Shown piece by piece: positions 9,844 through 19,707 of a stretch of DNA of 64,000 nucleotides. Source of the stretch: an uncultured Bacteroidota bacterium (GTDB lineage Bacteria; Bacteroidota; Bacteroidia; Bacteroidales; VadinHA17); NCBI GenBank assembly GCA_903824785.1, contig CAIJYD010000040.1:62001-126000 (forward strand), written 5' to 3'. A program made the position numbers and the translations under genes. Below the pieces are notes generated by a model, which did not search any database, had not been told where the DNA came from, and saw nothing but the letters and a program-made list of their open reading frames with translations. The stretch's first letter is position 1, and each line of letters starts with the position of its first letter.

Positions 9844-10599
9844 CTACTTGTTCATTATTCTGAGTTTTTTTGCCAGGGAATTTGCAAATACAAAATCATT
9901 CAATGTTTCACAATCTGAACTCAGAATATCGTTCTTTGTTCCTTCCCAGCATTTCGACCCATCGCTGATAAAAATAATCTTTTCGCCGATCACCATAACA
10001 GAATTCATATCGTGAGTATTTACAATAGTAGTAATTGAATACTCCTCTGTCAGTTCTTTAATAAGTTCGTCAATCAGAATTGCTGTTATCGGGTCGAGTC
10101 CGGAATTGGGTTCGTCACAAAAGAGGTATTTGGGATTTAGTGATATAGCCCTGGCTATGGCCACCCTTTTTTTCATACCCCCCGATAACTCGGATGGGTA
10201 TAAGTCATTGGCATTTACGATATTTACCCTGTTGAGGCAAAAGTTTATCCTGTCATTTTTTTCCTCAAGGGTTTTGTCGGTGAACATATCAAGAGGGAAA
10301 CGCACGTTTTGTTCAACAGTTAAAGAATCGAAGAGGGCACTTCCCTGGAATAGCATCCCCATTTCACTACGGATTTTTTTACGGTCTTTAAAATGAAGTT
10401 CATTAAACATTGTATCCTCATACCAGATCTCTCCGCTATCTATATCATGAAGCCCGACAATTGACTTCAGCAGCACTGTTTTTCCTGATCCGCTTCTTCC
10501 GATAATAAGATTGGTCTTACCCGTTTCGAAGGTTAGCGAAATATCATTAAGAATACTCTTGCCGTTAAATGATTTGGAAAGGTTTTTTACACTTATCAT
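9844..10599 (-). CDS. mlaF: ABC transporter ATP-binding protein, MlaF type
   Basis: Walker A GRSGSGKTVLLKSI, signature LSGGMKKRVAIARA, Walker B; pairs with a MlaE permease. Confidence 0.92.
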   Translation of the reverse strand: MISVKNLSKSFNGKSILNDISLTFETGKTNLIIGRSGSGKTVLLKSIVGLHDIDSGEIWYEDTMFNELHFKDRKKIRSEMGMLFQGSALFDSLTVEQNVRFPLDMFTDKTLEEKNDRINFCLNRVNIVNANDLYPSELSGGMKKRVAIARAISLNPKYLFCDEPNSGLDPITAILIDELIKELTEEYSITTIVNTHDMNSVMVIGEKIIFISDGSKCWEGTKNDILSSDCETLNDFVFANSLAKKLRIMNK

Positions 10600-11339
10600 G
10601 ACAGCAGGAGTTGAGTGAGGATTACGTTGAACAGCAAAATAAGAACACTGCTGTAAACAACTGCTTTTGTGCTGGCCCTTCCCACCTCAAGAGATCCCCC
10701 GTTGACATAATATCCCTGGAAGGCAGAAACGCTGGTTATTATAAAGGCAAAAAAAACCGTTTTTATCATCGAATATGTGATATAGTAGGGAATAAATGAA
10801 TACTGGATCCCATAAATAAAGTTTTCGGAAGTAATTACCCCGGAAAGTGTACCGGCAATCCAGCCGCCAAAAATTCCGACTATAATCCCTATCAGTGTCA
10901 GTACCGGGTTAAACAGGACTGTGGCAATTATTTTTGGGAGAACAAGGTATGAAGCTGAATTGACCCCCATTATTTCAAGAGCATCTATTTGTTCTGTAAC
11001 TCTCATTGTTCCTATTTCTGATGCAATGTTGGACCCGACTTTCCCGGCAAGGATAAGAGCTGCAACTGTTGAAGAGAACTCAAGAATGATGGAATCGCGA
11101 CAACCGAGGCCAATCAGATATTTAGGATAGATTGGATTCTCTGTGTTATAAGCTGTCTGGAGGGTAATTACAGCTCCCATAAAAAAAGAGATGATTGCAA
11201 TAATGCCGATTGATGTAAGGCCCAGATAGACAAACTCTCTCATCGTCTGTTTGTAATATAAAACAGGTTTCTCAGGTTTTGAAAAGACCTTTTTAAGAAA
11301 CAGGAAGTAGAGACCGGCCTGTGTAAGAAACGAAATCAT
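10596..11339 (-). CDS. mlaE: MlaE-family ABC transporter permease
   Basis: MlaE family features (GKVGSNIASEIGTMRVTEQIDALEIMGVNSASYLVLPK). Confidence 0.93.
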   Translation of the reverse strand: MISFLTQAGLYFLFLKKVFSKPEKPVLYYKQTMREFVYLGLTSIGIIAIISFFMGAVITLQTAYNTENPIYPKYLIGLGCRDSIILEFSSTVAALILAGKVGSNIASEIGTMRVTEQIDALEIMGVNSASYLVLPKIIATVLFNPVLTLIGIIVGIFGGWIAGTLSGVITSENFIYGIQYSFIPYYITYSMIKTVFFAFIITSVSAFQGYYVNGGSLEVGRASTKAVVYSSVLILLFNVILTQLLLS

Positions 11340-11399
11340 AGTTAACTTTTATTAAACGACAAAATTACTAATATTTACGGTATTTCCGTTAACGTAGTT

Positions 11400-11434
11400 T
11401 TTGAAACCTGAATGCATAAATAATTATATATTTG
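11400..11434 (+). promoter_or_regulatory. Bacteroidota promoter (TTTG ... TATATTTG) of manC
   Basis: TTTG at 11400-11403 and TATATTTG at 11427-11434, 23-nt spacer, 26 bp before the ATG. Confidence 0.6.
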
Positions 11435-11460
11435 CATAAAGGTTCAAAAAAAAAACTCTT

Positions 11461-12546
11461 ATGGATAACAGGTATGTAATAATAATGGCGGGAGGTGTCG
11501 GAAGCCGTTTCTGGCCACTCAGCCGTATTGAAAAACCCAAGCAGTTTCTTGATATTCTGGGAACCGGGGAAACGCTTATCCAGCAGACCTTCAATAGGTT
11601 TAAATCCACTTGCCCGGAAGAGAACATTTTTGTTGTTACAAATGCAGATCATAAAGAGCTTGTACTTGAACAGCTGGGAATTGATCCATCGCGGGTTCTC
11701 GGAGAGCCTTTCAGGCGAAATACTGCCCCCTGCCTGGCATACGGTACTTTCAGAATACTAAAGGAAAACCCTGATGCTATAATAGCTGTGACACCAGCTG
11801 ACCACCATATTGTAAAGGAAGATAAGTTTTGTGAAGATATTCAGAACTGTTTTGAGTTTGCAAAAGAGAATGATGCTCTGGTAACTCTTGGTATCAAGCC
11901 CGACAGACCTGAAACCGGATACGGTTATATTCAGGCAGACCAGAAAAAACCTGTTAAAGGGTATGGAAACCTTCTGAAGGTTAAGACATTTACTGAAAAA
12001 CCCGATATTGATCTTGCAAAGGTATTTCTGGAAAGCGGTGATTTCTTCTGGAACGCAGGTATTTTTATTTGGAATATTAAATCGATACTTTCTGCCTTTG
12101 AAAAGCATTTACCCGATACCTATTCTGTATTTGATGAAGGAAAAGATTTTTTGGGAACAAAGCAGGAAAAAAGTTTTATTCTGAAGACCTATACAGAATG
12201 CCGGAGCATATCCATTGACTATGGAATAATGGAAAAGGCAGATAATGTCTATGTAAAGTGTACTGATATCGGATGGTCGGATCTTGGGACATGGGGTTCA
12301 CTTTACGAACATACAGCCATTGATAAGAACGGGAATGCACTTGTAAGGGGAGATGTTTTTTCCTACGATGCCAAAGGGAATATTTTTAATATTTCGCCGG
12401 GGAAAATTGCTGTTTTGCAGGGATTGGAAGACTATATTGTTATTGATTCCGACGATGTTCTTCTGGTTGTTAAAAAAGAAGAAGAACAGAATATCAAGCA
12501 ATATCTGGAAGATGTTAAAAAATCTACAAAAGAAAAGTTCCTCTGA
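11461..12546 (+). CDS. manC: Mannose-1-phosphate guanylyltransferase
   Basis: IMAGGVGSRFWPLSRIEKPKQFLDILG pyrophosphorylase motif; PADHHI; FTEKPD. Confidence 0.94.
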   Translation: MDNRYVIIMAGGVGSRFWPLSRIEKPKQFLDILGTGETLIQQTFNRFKSTCPEENIFVVTNADHKELVLEQLGIDPSRVLGEPFRRNTAPCLAYGTFRILKENPDAIIAVTPADHHIVKEDKFCEDIQNCFEFAKENDALVTLGIKPDRPETGYGYIQADQKKPVKGYGNLLKVKTFTEKPDIDLAKVFLESGDFFWNAGIFIWNIKSILSAFEKHLPDTYSVFDEGKDFLGTKQEKSFILKTYTECRSISIDYGIMEKADNVYVKCTDIGWSDLGTWGSLYEHTAIDKNGNALVRGDVFSYDAKGNIFNISPGKIAVLQGLEDYIVIDSDDVLLVVKKEEEQNIKQYLEDVKKSTKEKFL

Positions 12547-12570
12547 TTCATGAGGAGGGAGAATAAAATG

Positions 12571-12606
12571 AAAAAGACGGGTTGCGACCCGTCTTTTCTT
12601 TTTTAT
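12571..12606. terminator. Bidirectional Rho-independent terminator between convergent manC and gldN
   Basis: AAAAAGACGGGT-TGCG-ACCCGTCTTTTCTTTTTT; A-tract and T-tract flank the stem. Confidence 0.85.
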
Positions 12607-12635
12607 CAATCCCGTAAGGGTTAACTTTTATTTTT

Positions 12636-13460
12636 CTAATATTCCCAAAGATCGTGTTCAAAGTCAAAAAGCTCATTTTTAATACGTTCAGCTTCAAAAA
12701 GAGTATTTTTTCCAACCTGATAATCTGAAATCATCCTATCGTCGTAGACATTTGATTCTCCGTAAATAATGCTACCGAAACGGCGTTGCATAAAGAGGTC
12801 ATCGAAGGATACTCTCTGAGCATCATTTTTATACATATATACCTCCTTTTTTGCAAGGGCATCTCTTACTTCGTTATAATTAATCCAGAATAAAGGTTTC
12901 TTAAGTATTCTTCCTGCCTGATCATCGAAAGCCATATAGAAAGGTTGAATGGCAATGATTCTTACTTCTAGCCTTGATAGCTTTTTATCAAAATACCACT
13001 CTTCATAAAGGAGTAACTGCTTAACCTCCTCCGGTTTGGCATCCAGCTTATAGGTAGTATCGCGGGTTGCTCCGGCAGCATTTATTGTAACTGATTCAGT
13101 TTTTGAAATAGCCCCCATCTTACCTTCAATATCTGAATAAGTTGTACTTACGCTTGGTTCCAGAGGGTCATATGCATTAAGTCGGCCTGCTTTTATTTCG
13201 TCAAGAACAATCCCTATGAAATTTTGTCTTCCATCCAATGTTTTCTTCGTCGGATAATATAGCGGTTGATTTATTTTCTCACGAAGGTCAATAAGCCGGT
13301 ATATTCTTTTCGACCACACAACATCTGCCTCTCTCAGGTATGGAAACTCAATTTTTTTAGAGTCCGGAATAGCTTTTTTATAGATATCGGGGAAGCTCTG
13401 GCCAACAACAATACCTGATAGTGAAAGGGAGATAATTCCAAAAAGAATTTTCTTATTCAT
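12636..13460 (-). CDS. gldN: T9SS/gliding motility protein GldN (PorN)
   Basis: Signal peptide; GldN-type sequence ([24 protein letters not shown]); last gene of porP-gldKLMN. Confidence 0.93.
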   Translation of the reverse strand: MNKKILFGIISLSLSGIVVGQSFPDIYKKAIPDSKKIEFPYLREADVVWSKRIYRLIDLREKINQPLYYPTKKTLDGRQNFIGIVLDEIKAGRLNAYDPLEPSVSTTYSDIEGKMGAISKTESVTINAAGATRDTTYKLDAKPEEVKQLLLYEEWYFDKKLSRLEVRIIAIQPFYMAFDDQAGRILKKPLFWINYNEVRDALAKKEVYMYKNDAQRVSFDDLFMQRRFGSIIYGESNVYDDRMISDYQVGKNTLFEAERIKNELFDFEHDLWEY

Positions 13461-13480
13461 AATAGGATACTTTTTTGATA

Positions 13481-15079
13481 TTAATCTATCTTTAATATTA
13501 CAGGCAGCAACTCTCTTGTCTTTCCATCAGGACCTAAAGCTTTTATGTCCTTTATAGTTAAGTATTTTCCTCTTGTCAGTCTGCCAATAAGGTCTTTTTG
13601 TTTTGTAGTAAGGTTACTACCTGTGCTGGGCTCTTCAAAGTCGCCCCTGTTATCAGAATAAAGAACTGTAAATCCGGTAACCTGATAAACAAGGTCAAAG
13701 TCAAAGTCGGGCATTATGGCAAAAACCCCCTGTTGGGCAGCGGCAGTAGCTCGGGCTACACTTCCGGTACTCTTACCTGCAAATACAGCAATCGGAGTAG
13801 GTATACCTTTTACCCTGAATTCAAGTGGAGCAAACTGCATAGGTTTGCCATTTATATCGGCAGAAACGATAACCTGAACATTCTGGCCAACGGCAGAAGG
13901 TTTAATGAGCCAGTTACCTCTGAAGTTTTCGCCTTTTGAATTTTTAATTTTCCCTACGCTGTAAACCGCATTAGTTACTTTTATCTTGATCTTATCAGGG
14001 CTGACATTAGGTACAGAGACATCGATTGGATTATCTATCCCCATATAAAGGACGTTCATAGCAGTAGGTGAAACCACAACATTGGGTTCGCCTACAACAT
14101 ATGAAGATTCGAAGGGGTAATTTTTAGTTGACCCGTCAGGAGCTTTTAGGGCTATTATACCTCCCCATTTTCTGGGGCCTACAGATGTTGCTTTGGTTTT
14201 ATAAACACCTTTGCCTGTTTCATCCAGAGGAAGCTGCATATCTCCCACTGTAATTATGGGCGATTGAGTTGTATCTGTAGCAGAGATAAAAACCTGAGCT
14301 TCGTAATCGCTACCCTGTGTTACATAATTTGAATTTGGTATAACGATTGCAGTAAGTTTATTAAACTTGAAAGATGAGGCATCAATCTGGGAGTAGAGGT
14401 AGTTAAGGACTTCAGTCTCAGCATTTCTGACATCGACCTGCATCTTTGAAAGAATTGTTACAACAGCTACAAGAGGTAAGGTCTGGAAGGTTGCATTTTC
14501 CCAGCGCTCTTTTTCCCCGGTTTTTTCATTTTTCCCATCTTCAGTGCTAAGGCTTTTTTTCAAAGCATCTTCGGCTGAAGGGTTTTTACCTTCAAGTGTT
14601 GTAATAAGAAATTCGCGATACTCATTAATAACGGCTTTCAGATCGTTGGCTTTTCCGTTTTCATTGGCGCCAATAAGGATCTGTGATGGGATATTACTGT
14701 CGTCAAATTTTAAGATTTTCTCAGATAAGACCTCAGTTCCCACAACAGCTGCGTTCTCAGGTCCGTCAGCTATATTTACGATTTCAATTTTCAGCCCCTG
14801 CAGGAAGTTGAATGTTTCATCTGCACGCTCTTTAACCATTAATGCGGTTGTCTTATATTTTCCTGCTTTTGCAGGATTCTCAGCAGCAGCTCTGTCGAAC
14901 TCGCGATATATGAGGTTGTTTTTCAGCATATAATTTGAGACAGTCAGAGTAAGCCCCTGGTCGACTTTAACAAATGCTTTGACGGCCTCTTTTGATACGT
15001 TAAGTGCAAGCATGGCGGTAAGCACCAGGTACATCATACCGATCATCTTTTGTCGTGGAGATTCTTTTCCGTGACCCAT
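13481..15079 (-). CDS. gldM: T9SS/gliding motility protein GldM (PorM)
   Basis: N-terminal [28 protein letters not shown] characteristic of GldM. Confidence 0.96.
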   Translation of the reverse strand: MGHGKESPRQKMIGMMYLVLTAMLALNVSKEAVKAFVKVDQGLTLTVSNYMLKNNLIYREFDRAAAENPAKAGKYKTTALMVKERADETFNFLQGLKIEIVNIADGPENAAVVGTEVLSEKILKFDDSNIPSQILIGANENGKANDLKAVINEYREFLITTLEGKNPSAEDALKKSLSTEDGKNEKTGEKERWENATFQTLPLVAVVTILSKMQVDVRNAETEVLNYLYSQIDASSFKFNKLTAIVIPNSNYVTQGSDYEAQVFISATDTTQSPIITVGDMQLPLDETGKGVYKTKATSVGPRKWGGIIALKAPDGSTKNYPFESSYVVGEPNVVVSPTAMNVLYMGIDNPIDVSVPNVSPDKIKIKVTNAVYSVGKIKNSKGENFRGNWLIKPSAVGQNVQVIVSADINGKPMQFAPLEFRVKGIPTPIAVFAGKSTGSVARATAAAQQGVFAIMPDFDFDLVYQVTGFTVLYSDNRGDFEEPSTGSNLTTKQKDLIGRLTRGKYLTIKDIKALGPDGKTRELLPVILKID

Positions 15080-15116
15080 TTCGTAGGTAGTTTAGTTATG
15101 TAAAAAAAATGTCACG

Positions 15117-15995
15117 TTACTTAACATTCATAGCAGAAAGCATATTTCCATAGACATTATTCAATGCCGACAGGTTGTCGTTGAGTTTAGTAATCTGTTC
15201 GCGGTATTTTTTTGTATCGCCGGCAGATTCTGAAAGATCTTTCATAAGACCCTGTATTCCCTTGTAAAGATTATCGGATTCTTTCAGATGATCATCTGCT
15301 CCTTTTCTCTGAAGTTCATAAACTGCGTTGAGAGCAGAAAGATTCTTATTAAGTGATTCAAGCTGTTGCTGATATGATTTTCCGCCAACTTCAATAACGG
15401 AGAATGAATCTGCCATATTGCGATAGGTAGAACCCGTATCATTAATTGCTTTAGTTGTAGCCACATAGGATTCTGATAATTTTCCGAGCGAATCATTGGC
15501 AGTCGTTATGGTATTCATGTATTTTGATGATGCAGCAGAAACATCACCCATGGAGTTCATGTTTGCAGTTGATTCACTGAGTTTTTTCATTCCTACGCCC
15601 AGTTTCTGGAATAGGTCGGGAGTGATCTCAGCTTTTTCGAGCATCTCGTCGAATTTTGCGAGAGCAACTGAGCCGGCACCGCCACCTCCACCGCCAGAGA
15701 CACCACCTTGATGTTTTCCTCCATGTGAGGAAAGTTCATGTGATTCGTCTTCGGGAATTCCTGAGAGTTCAGGATATACCAGAGACCAGTCAATCTCTTC
15801 ATGCAAAGGTTCAAAGGCTGAAAAGAAGAAGATAACGGCTTCTACAAGAAGACCAATTGTAAGCATGGTCCCTGCCAGTGGCCAGTGTTGAATTTTAAAC
15901 AATGCACCAATAATAACGACGGAAGCACCTAAACCATAAAGTTTAGCGATGAAATTTTTCCACCCGCTGCTTTGTACTAATTCTGCTAGGCTCAT
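15117..15995 (-). CDS. gldL: T9SS/gliding motility protein GldL (PorL)
   Basis: Two N-terminal TM segments with KIQHWP motif, Gly-rich linker, coiled C-terminus. Confidence 0.95.
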   Translation of the reverse strand: MSLAELVQSSGWKNFIAKLYGLGASVVIIGALFKIQHWPLAGTMLTIGLLVEAVIFFFSAFEPLHEEIDWSLVYPELSGIPEDESHELSSHGGKHQGGVSGGGGGGAGSVALAKFDEMLEKAEITPDLFQKLGVGMKKLSESTANMNSMGDVSAASSKYMNTITTANDSLGKLSESYVATTKAINDTGSTYRNMADSFSVIEVGGKSYQQQLESLNKNLSALNAVYELQRKGADDHLKESDNLYKGIQGLMKDLSESAGDTKKYREQITKLNDNLSALNNVYGNMLSAMNVK

Positions 15996-16027
15996 ATACC
16001 TGATAATTTTAGGGTTATTTCAATTAT

Positions 16028-17374
16028 TTAATTTACACCAATATAAGATCGTACATTGCGGAATCCGACAAATGGTTTTGTTGAATCCTGATATTCGTAA
16101 TCCCTTGAACTTGTCTGAAGGAAATATGCTATATCTTTCCATGAGCCGCCACGAATTACTTTTCTTTTCATAAGCGGAGGATCCTCGGGAGTTGCGTTGT
16201 ATTCGTAATTAGGCTGCAGGTCGTGCTGGAAAATATAGGCTGAAGGATGAAATGCACAACAAGTCCATTCAGATACGTTTCCCGACATATCATATAATCC
16301 GTATTCGTTGGGTTCGTAGGAACCTACTTTTCCTGCATATACGTTACCATCATCGATATAGTTTCCGCGCAAAGGTTTAAAATTGGCAAGGAAACATCCT
16401 TTATAATTACGGGTATATGGTCCGCCCCAGGGATACATCGAAAGATCAAGTCCGCCTCTTGCAGCATATTCCCATTCTGTTTCAAGAGGTAAGCGGTAAC
16501 TTGAAACATCAGGTACATCGTTCTTTCTGAGTGCGGAGTTCATATAATCGGTTCTCCAGATACTGAAGGCAGTAGCCTGAACCCAGGTAACTCCCACAAC
16601 AGGATAATCGTCAAATGATGGATGCCAGAAATAGAGTGATGCCAGTGGGTCATTGAATGAATATGTAAAATCCCTGATCCAGCATAGGGTATCGGGATAA
16701 ACATTTATGATATTGTGTTTAATGAACGATGATCTGTCTTTTACATCAGTACGGGTGCCGTCAATATTTGTAACTTTTCCTTCATATTTTCCACCGGTTC
16801 TCTCAAAATCATTGTATTTATAAACCGCTCTTGAAGCTTGCTGGTAATCGACCCAGAAATATGAGTAGTTAAGTTTTCTTACATCAACCTGTTTTTTTCC
16901 GTTAAAACTTTCTTCAGGAGGATATACCATCTCTTCAAGAGTTGTTTTGGTTGTCTCCTCATCAGGATCAATTTTTTCTTCCCAGTTGATTACATTAGGT
17001 TCAATTACGTTTCCCTCATCATCAACCATAAAATATTCGCGATCGGCAACCCCTGCATTTCCAAGTTTTGTTCTCAGAATAGAGTCGCGTACATAGTAAA
17101 CAAACTGACGATACTTGTTATTTGTAATTTCTGTCTGATCCATCCAGAATGCATCAACAGTAACTGACTTTGAAATACTGTTCATTGCAAAAACTGCATC
17201 CTGATCACTCGGCCCCATCATAAAATTCCCTGCTGGTATAAATGCCATCTCAAGAGGTTCAGGTTCAAAGAATTTTTTCCTTCCCAAAACTCCCGTTAAT
17301 TCTCCATTATTTGAAGAACCACAACTCGTTAAAAGTATTATTAAAATTAAAGCAGATAATGTTATCTTTTTCAT
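16028..17374 (-). CDS. gldK: T9SS lipoprotein GldK (PorK), FGE-sulfatase fold
   Basis: Lipobox LLTSC; FMMGPSDQD, YRLPLETEWEYAARGG, GLYDMSGNVSEW, VIRGGSW motifs. Confidence 0.96.
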   Translation of the reverse strand: MKKITLSALILIILLTSCGSSNNGELTGVLGRKKFFEPEPLEMAFIPAGNFMMGPSDQDAVFAMNSISKSVTVDAFWMDQTEITNNKYRQFVYYVRDSILRTKLGNAGVADREYFMVDDEGNVIEPNVINWEEKIDPDEETTKTTLEEMVYPPEESFNGKKQVDVRKLNYSYFWVDYQQASRAVYKYNDFERTGGKYEGKVTNIDGTRTDVKDRSSFIKHNIINVYPDTLCWIRDFTYSFNDPLASLYFWHPSFDDYPVVGVTWVQATAFSIWRTDYMNSALRKNDVPDVSSYRLPLETEWEYAARGGLDLSMYPWGGPYTRNYKGCFLANFKPLRGNYIDDGNVYAGKVGSYEPNEYGLYDMSGNVSEWTCCAFHPSAYIFQHDLQPNYEYNATPEDPPLMKRKVIRGGSWKDIAYFLQTSSRDYEYQDSTKPFVGFRNVRSYIGVN

Positions 17375-17422
17375 AATACTAAAGAATTTTATAATGCAAG
17401 TAAGTTATTTTTTTTTAAATAA

Positions 17423-18367
17423 TCATAAAAATCTGATGCTTTTATATTTCATGGGGCTTTTACCCAGGCTAAGTTCGAAGCAATAATTAACCATAAATTC
17501 GTGCGAACCGCTGCTGCTTTTTCTGATATCTGAAAGTGTAAAATCATAAGCATAACCTATTCTGACTCCATTAAAAAGCTCTACCCCGGCCATTGCTATC
17601 ATCGCATCGCCTGCACGGTAAGAAACGCCACCCCATGCTTTTTTATTGTACCTCACCAGCGATGTTAATGTAAATTGTGTGGCTTTACCATCGCTAAAGG
17701 CTAAAAATGAGGGAATTAGCTCAAATGAAGGATTTGCCAGCTGCAATGTATAACCGGCAGTCAGATAGTAATGTCTGCTGACATAGGGCATTCCTTTGGT
17801 AAACTTAATTTTTGGCTGATTAAGATGAGTAACAGAGAGAGCGGCATAATATTTTTCAGTTTTGTAATAGAGGCCGAGGCCTGCATCAAACGCAATATAA
17901 CTCTCTTTGTTTTCAGGTATCAGCGGATCGCCTGAAGCAGGGATATGAGCATCTCCTGATGGGATTTCCCAGGTCGGATCAAGTGTTTTATTCAGCATGC
18001 CAAGGTTTAATCCGATTCCCAGCTTGCCTGTACCAAGATCTAAAAGGTATGAATAAGCAAGTGCTACGTTTATATCTTTATCAAAACCGACATTATCGCT
18101 CTCAATCATTAAACCAACGCCACTTTTAATTTTGAAAGGTGAAATGGGTGCGCTTATATTAAAAACCGTGGTGGAAGGAGCTCCTTCAAATCCAAGCCAT
18201 TGCTGCCTGTTGAGAGCAAAGGCACAGATCTTGCCTGATGTGCCTGCAATACCCGGATTGTATGTCAGTGTGTTAAACATATAATGACTGGCCAACGGGT
18301 CTTGCTGAGATAAGACCGGCTGTAATGTCAGAACTAAAAAAAGTATTACGCCTTTTAGTTTCTTCAT
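17423..18367 (-). CDS. porP: PorP/SprF-family T9SS outer-membrane protein
   Basis: QQDPLASHYMFNTLTYNPGIAGTSG...NRQQWLGFEGAPSTTVFNISAPI typical of PorP/SprF; first gene of the operon. Confidence 0.95.
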   Translation of the reverse strand: MKKLKGVILFLVLTLQPVLSQQDPLASHYMFNTLTYNPGIAGTSGKICAFALNRQQWLGFEGAPSTTVFNISAPISPFKIKSGVGLMIESDNVGFDKDINVALAYSYLLDLGTGKLGIGLNLGMLNKTLDPTWEIPSGDAHIPASGDPLIPENKESYIAFDAGLGLYYKTEKYYAALSVTHLNQPKIKFTKGMPYVSRHYYLTAGYTLQLANPSFELIPSFLAFSDGKATQFTLTSLVRYNKKAWGGVSYRAGDAMIAMAGVELFNGVRIGYAYDFTLSDIRKSSSGSHEFMVNYCFELSLGKSPMKYKSIRFL

Positions 18368-18530
18368 CTCCTTAAATTGGACACTTCATATTTGTTGAAC
18401 GGCTAAAATAAGTAAAAATGTTGTAGCGAGACAAATATAAAATTATTTATTTTATTAAGCATCCCTTTTGACGAGAGGCAGTTGACTTTTTGACAAACTG
18501 TATATCTGATATGGTTAAATTCGTAAAACT

Positions 18531-19700
18531 TCAGGATTTTAACCTTTCAATAGCCTGTACCCATCTGTCAGGGACTTCGTTTCGGTTAGCCTTCAGGTAA
18601 TCTTCATGTGAGCAGGCAACATAAAGATTCCTGTCCTTTTCAACCGAAAGTTCCATCCACCACCTGTCGGTCAGATTGCTTTTTACAAATATCATATCAT
18701 CATCCAGATTGGTAACTCTTACATGATATTTGATAAAACGTCCTGAATTATTGCTGTTTATTGCGGGTGTTTCATACTGTTTTTGTGAAAAACCTTCAAG
18801 GAAAAACCAGAGGATCTGAGCAGCCAGGCCTGTGGTCTGGTTTCTGATATCAAATTCAGGATTGACATCAAAAAGCCCGAAAACCTTCAGATTATCGGAT
18901 ATACCGGCATATCTTGAAAGTAGGCATATTTCTTCTCCGTAAAAACCATTAGGAGATGGGTTCATTGTGCCCGGGGCATCCGATTGCCTTACTGCAGAGA
19001 TATCAAATATGGCTGCATCGGTGTCTCTGAGCAGGGGCTCTGTCAGATAAATTGCCTGTCGTACATCACCGATTCTTACCAGTTCGGACCTCCGTTTTGT
19101 AAAGCGGTTTATTACCTGAGGATCATTCAGATAGGTCTGATAACCTATATTTATGTAATGAGAAAAGGTGCTTTTGTGGTTATTCAGGATAGTATTAAGA
19201 TAATTATAGGAGTCAGGCTCTTTTCTTTCGCTGCTGAAATCAATTCTTGGATCAACCGAAGTAAGTGTGTATCTGATTTTTTGCAGGGAAAGAGCCCGGT
19301 CTATTGAAGGAACAAGGGCACTGCTTCCCCCGATAATTACGGGGAAGATGTTTTCCTGAATCAACTCTGTGAGAATATCCGCAAGTCCTGCAAGAGTATC
19401 ATTGAACGTTATCCCCTGTTTCATATTTCCAAGGTCGATTATTTTAGCTCTTCCCGGGATTTTTGAGAGTTTATATAATTGTCTCCTGATCATGTCAGGA
19501 CCTTTAAATGACCCGGCATTTGATGAGTTGCGGCCATCGGGTACTCCCAAAATCGCAATCCTGTACTTACCGAGATCTTTCAGAGGAGCATTCTCTGTAT
19601 GGACAGTAATATTGTGAGGGAAGCCGGCCTGAGATGAAAGATGTTCAAAATCAGGACCTTCGATACTTACAGGATTAAAATAATCATTCAGGTCTACCAT
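18531..19700 (-). CDS. Arginase/formimidoylglutamase-fold protein, probably non-canonical or inactive
   Basis: Ureohydrolase layout but GGDHS->GGSSA, DAHxD->DPRID, SFDxD->IFDIS. Confidence 0.8.
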   Translation of the reverse strand: MVDLNDYFNPVSIEGPDFEHLSSQAGFPHNITVHTENAPLKDLGKYRIAILGVPDGRNSSNAGSFKGPDMIRRQLYKLSKIPGRAKIIDLGNMKQGITFNDTLAGLADILTELIQENIFPVIIGGSSALVPSIDRALSLQKIRYTLTSVDPRIDFSSERKEPDSYNYLNTILNNHKSTFSHYINIGYQTYLNDPQVINRFTKRRSELVRIGDVRQAIYLTEPLLRDTDAAIFDISAVRQSDAPGTMNPSPNGFYGEEICLLSRYAGISDNLKVFGLFDVNPEFDIRNQTTGLAAQILWFFLEGFSQKQYETPAINSNNSGRFIKYHVRVTNLDDDMIFVKSNLTDRWWMELSVEKDRNLYVACSHEDYLKANRNEVPDRWVQAIERLKS

Positions 19701-19707
19701 GGCTTAT

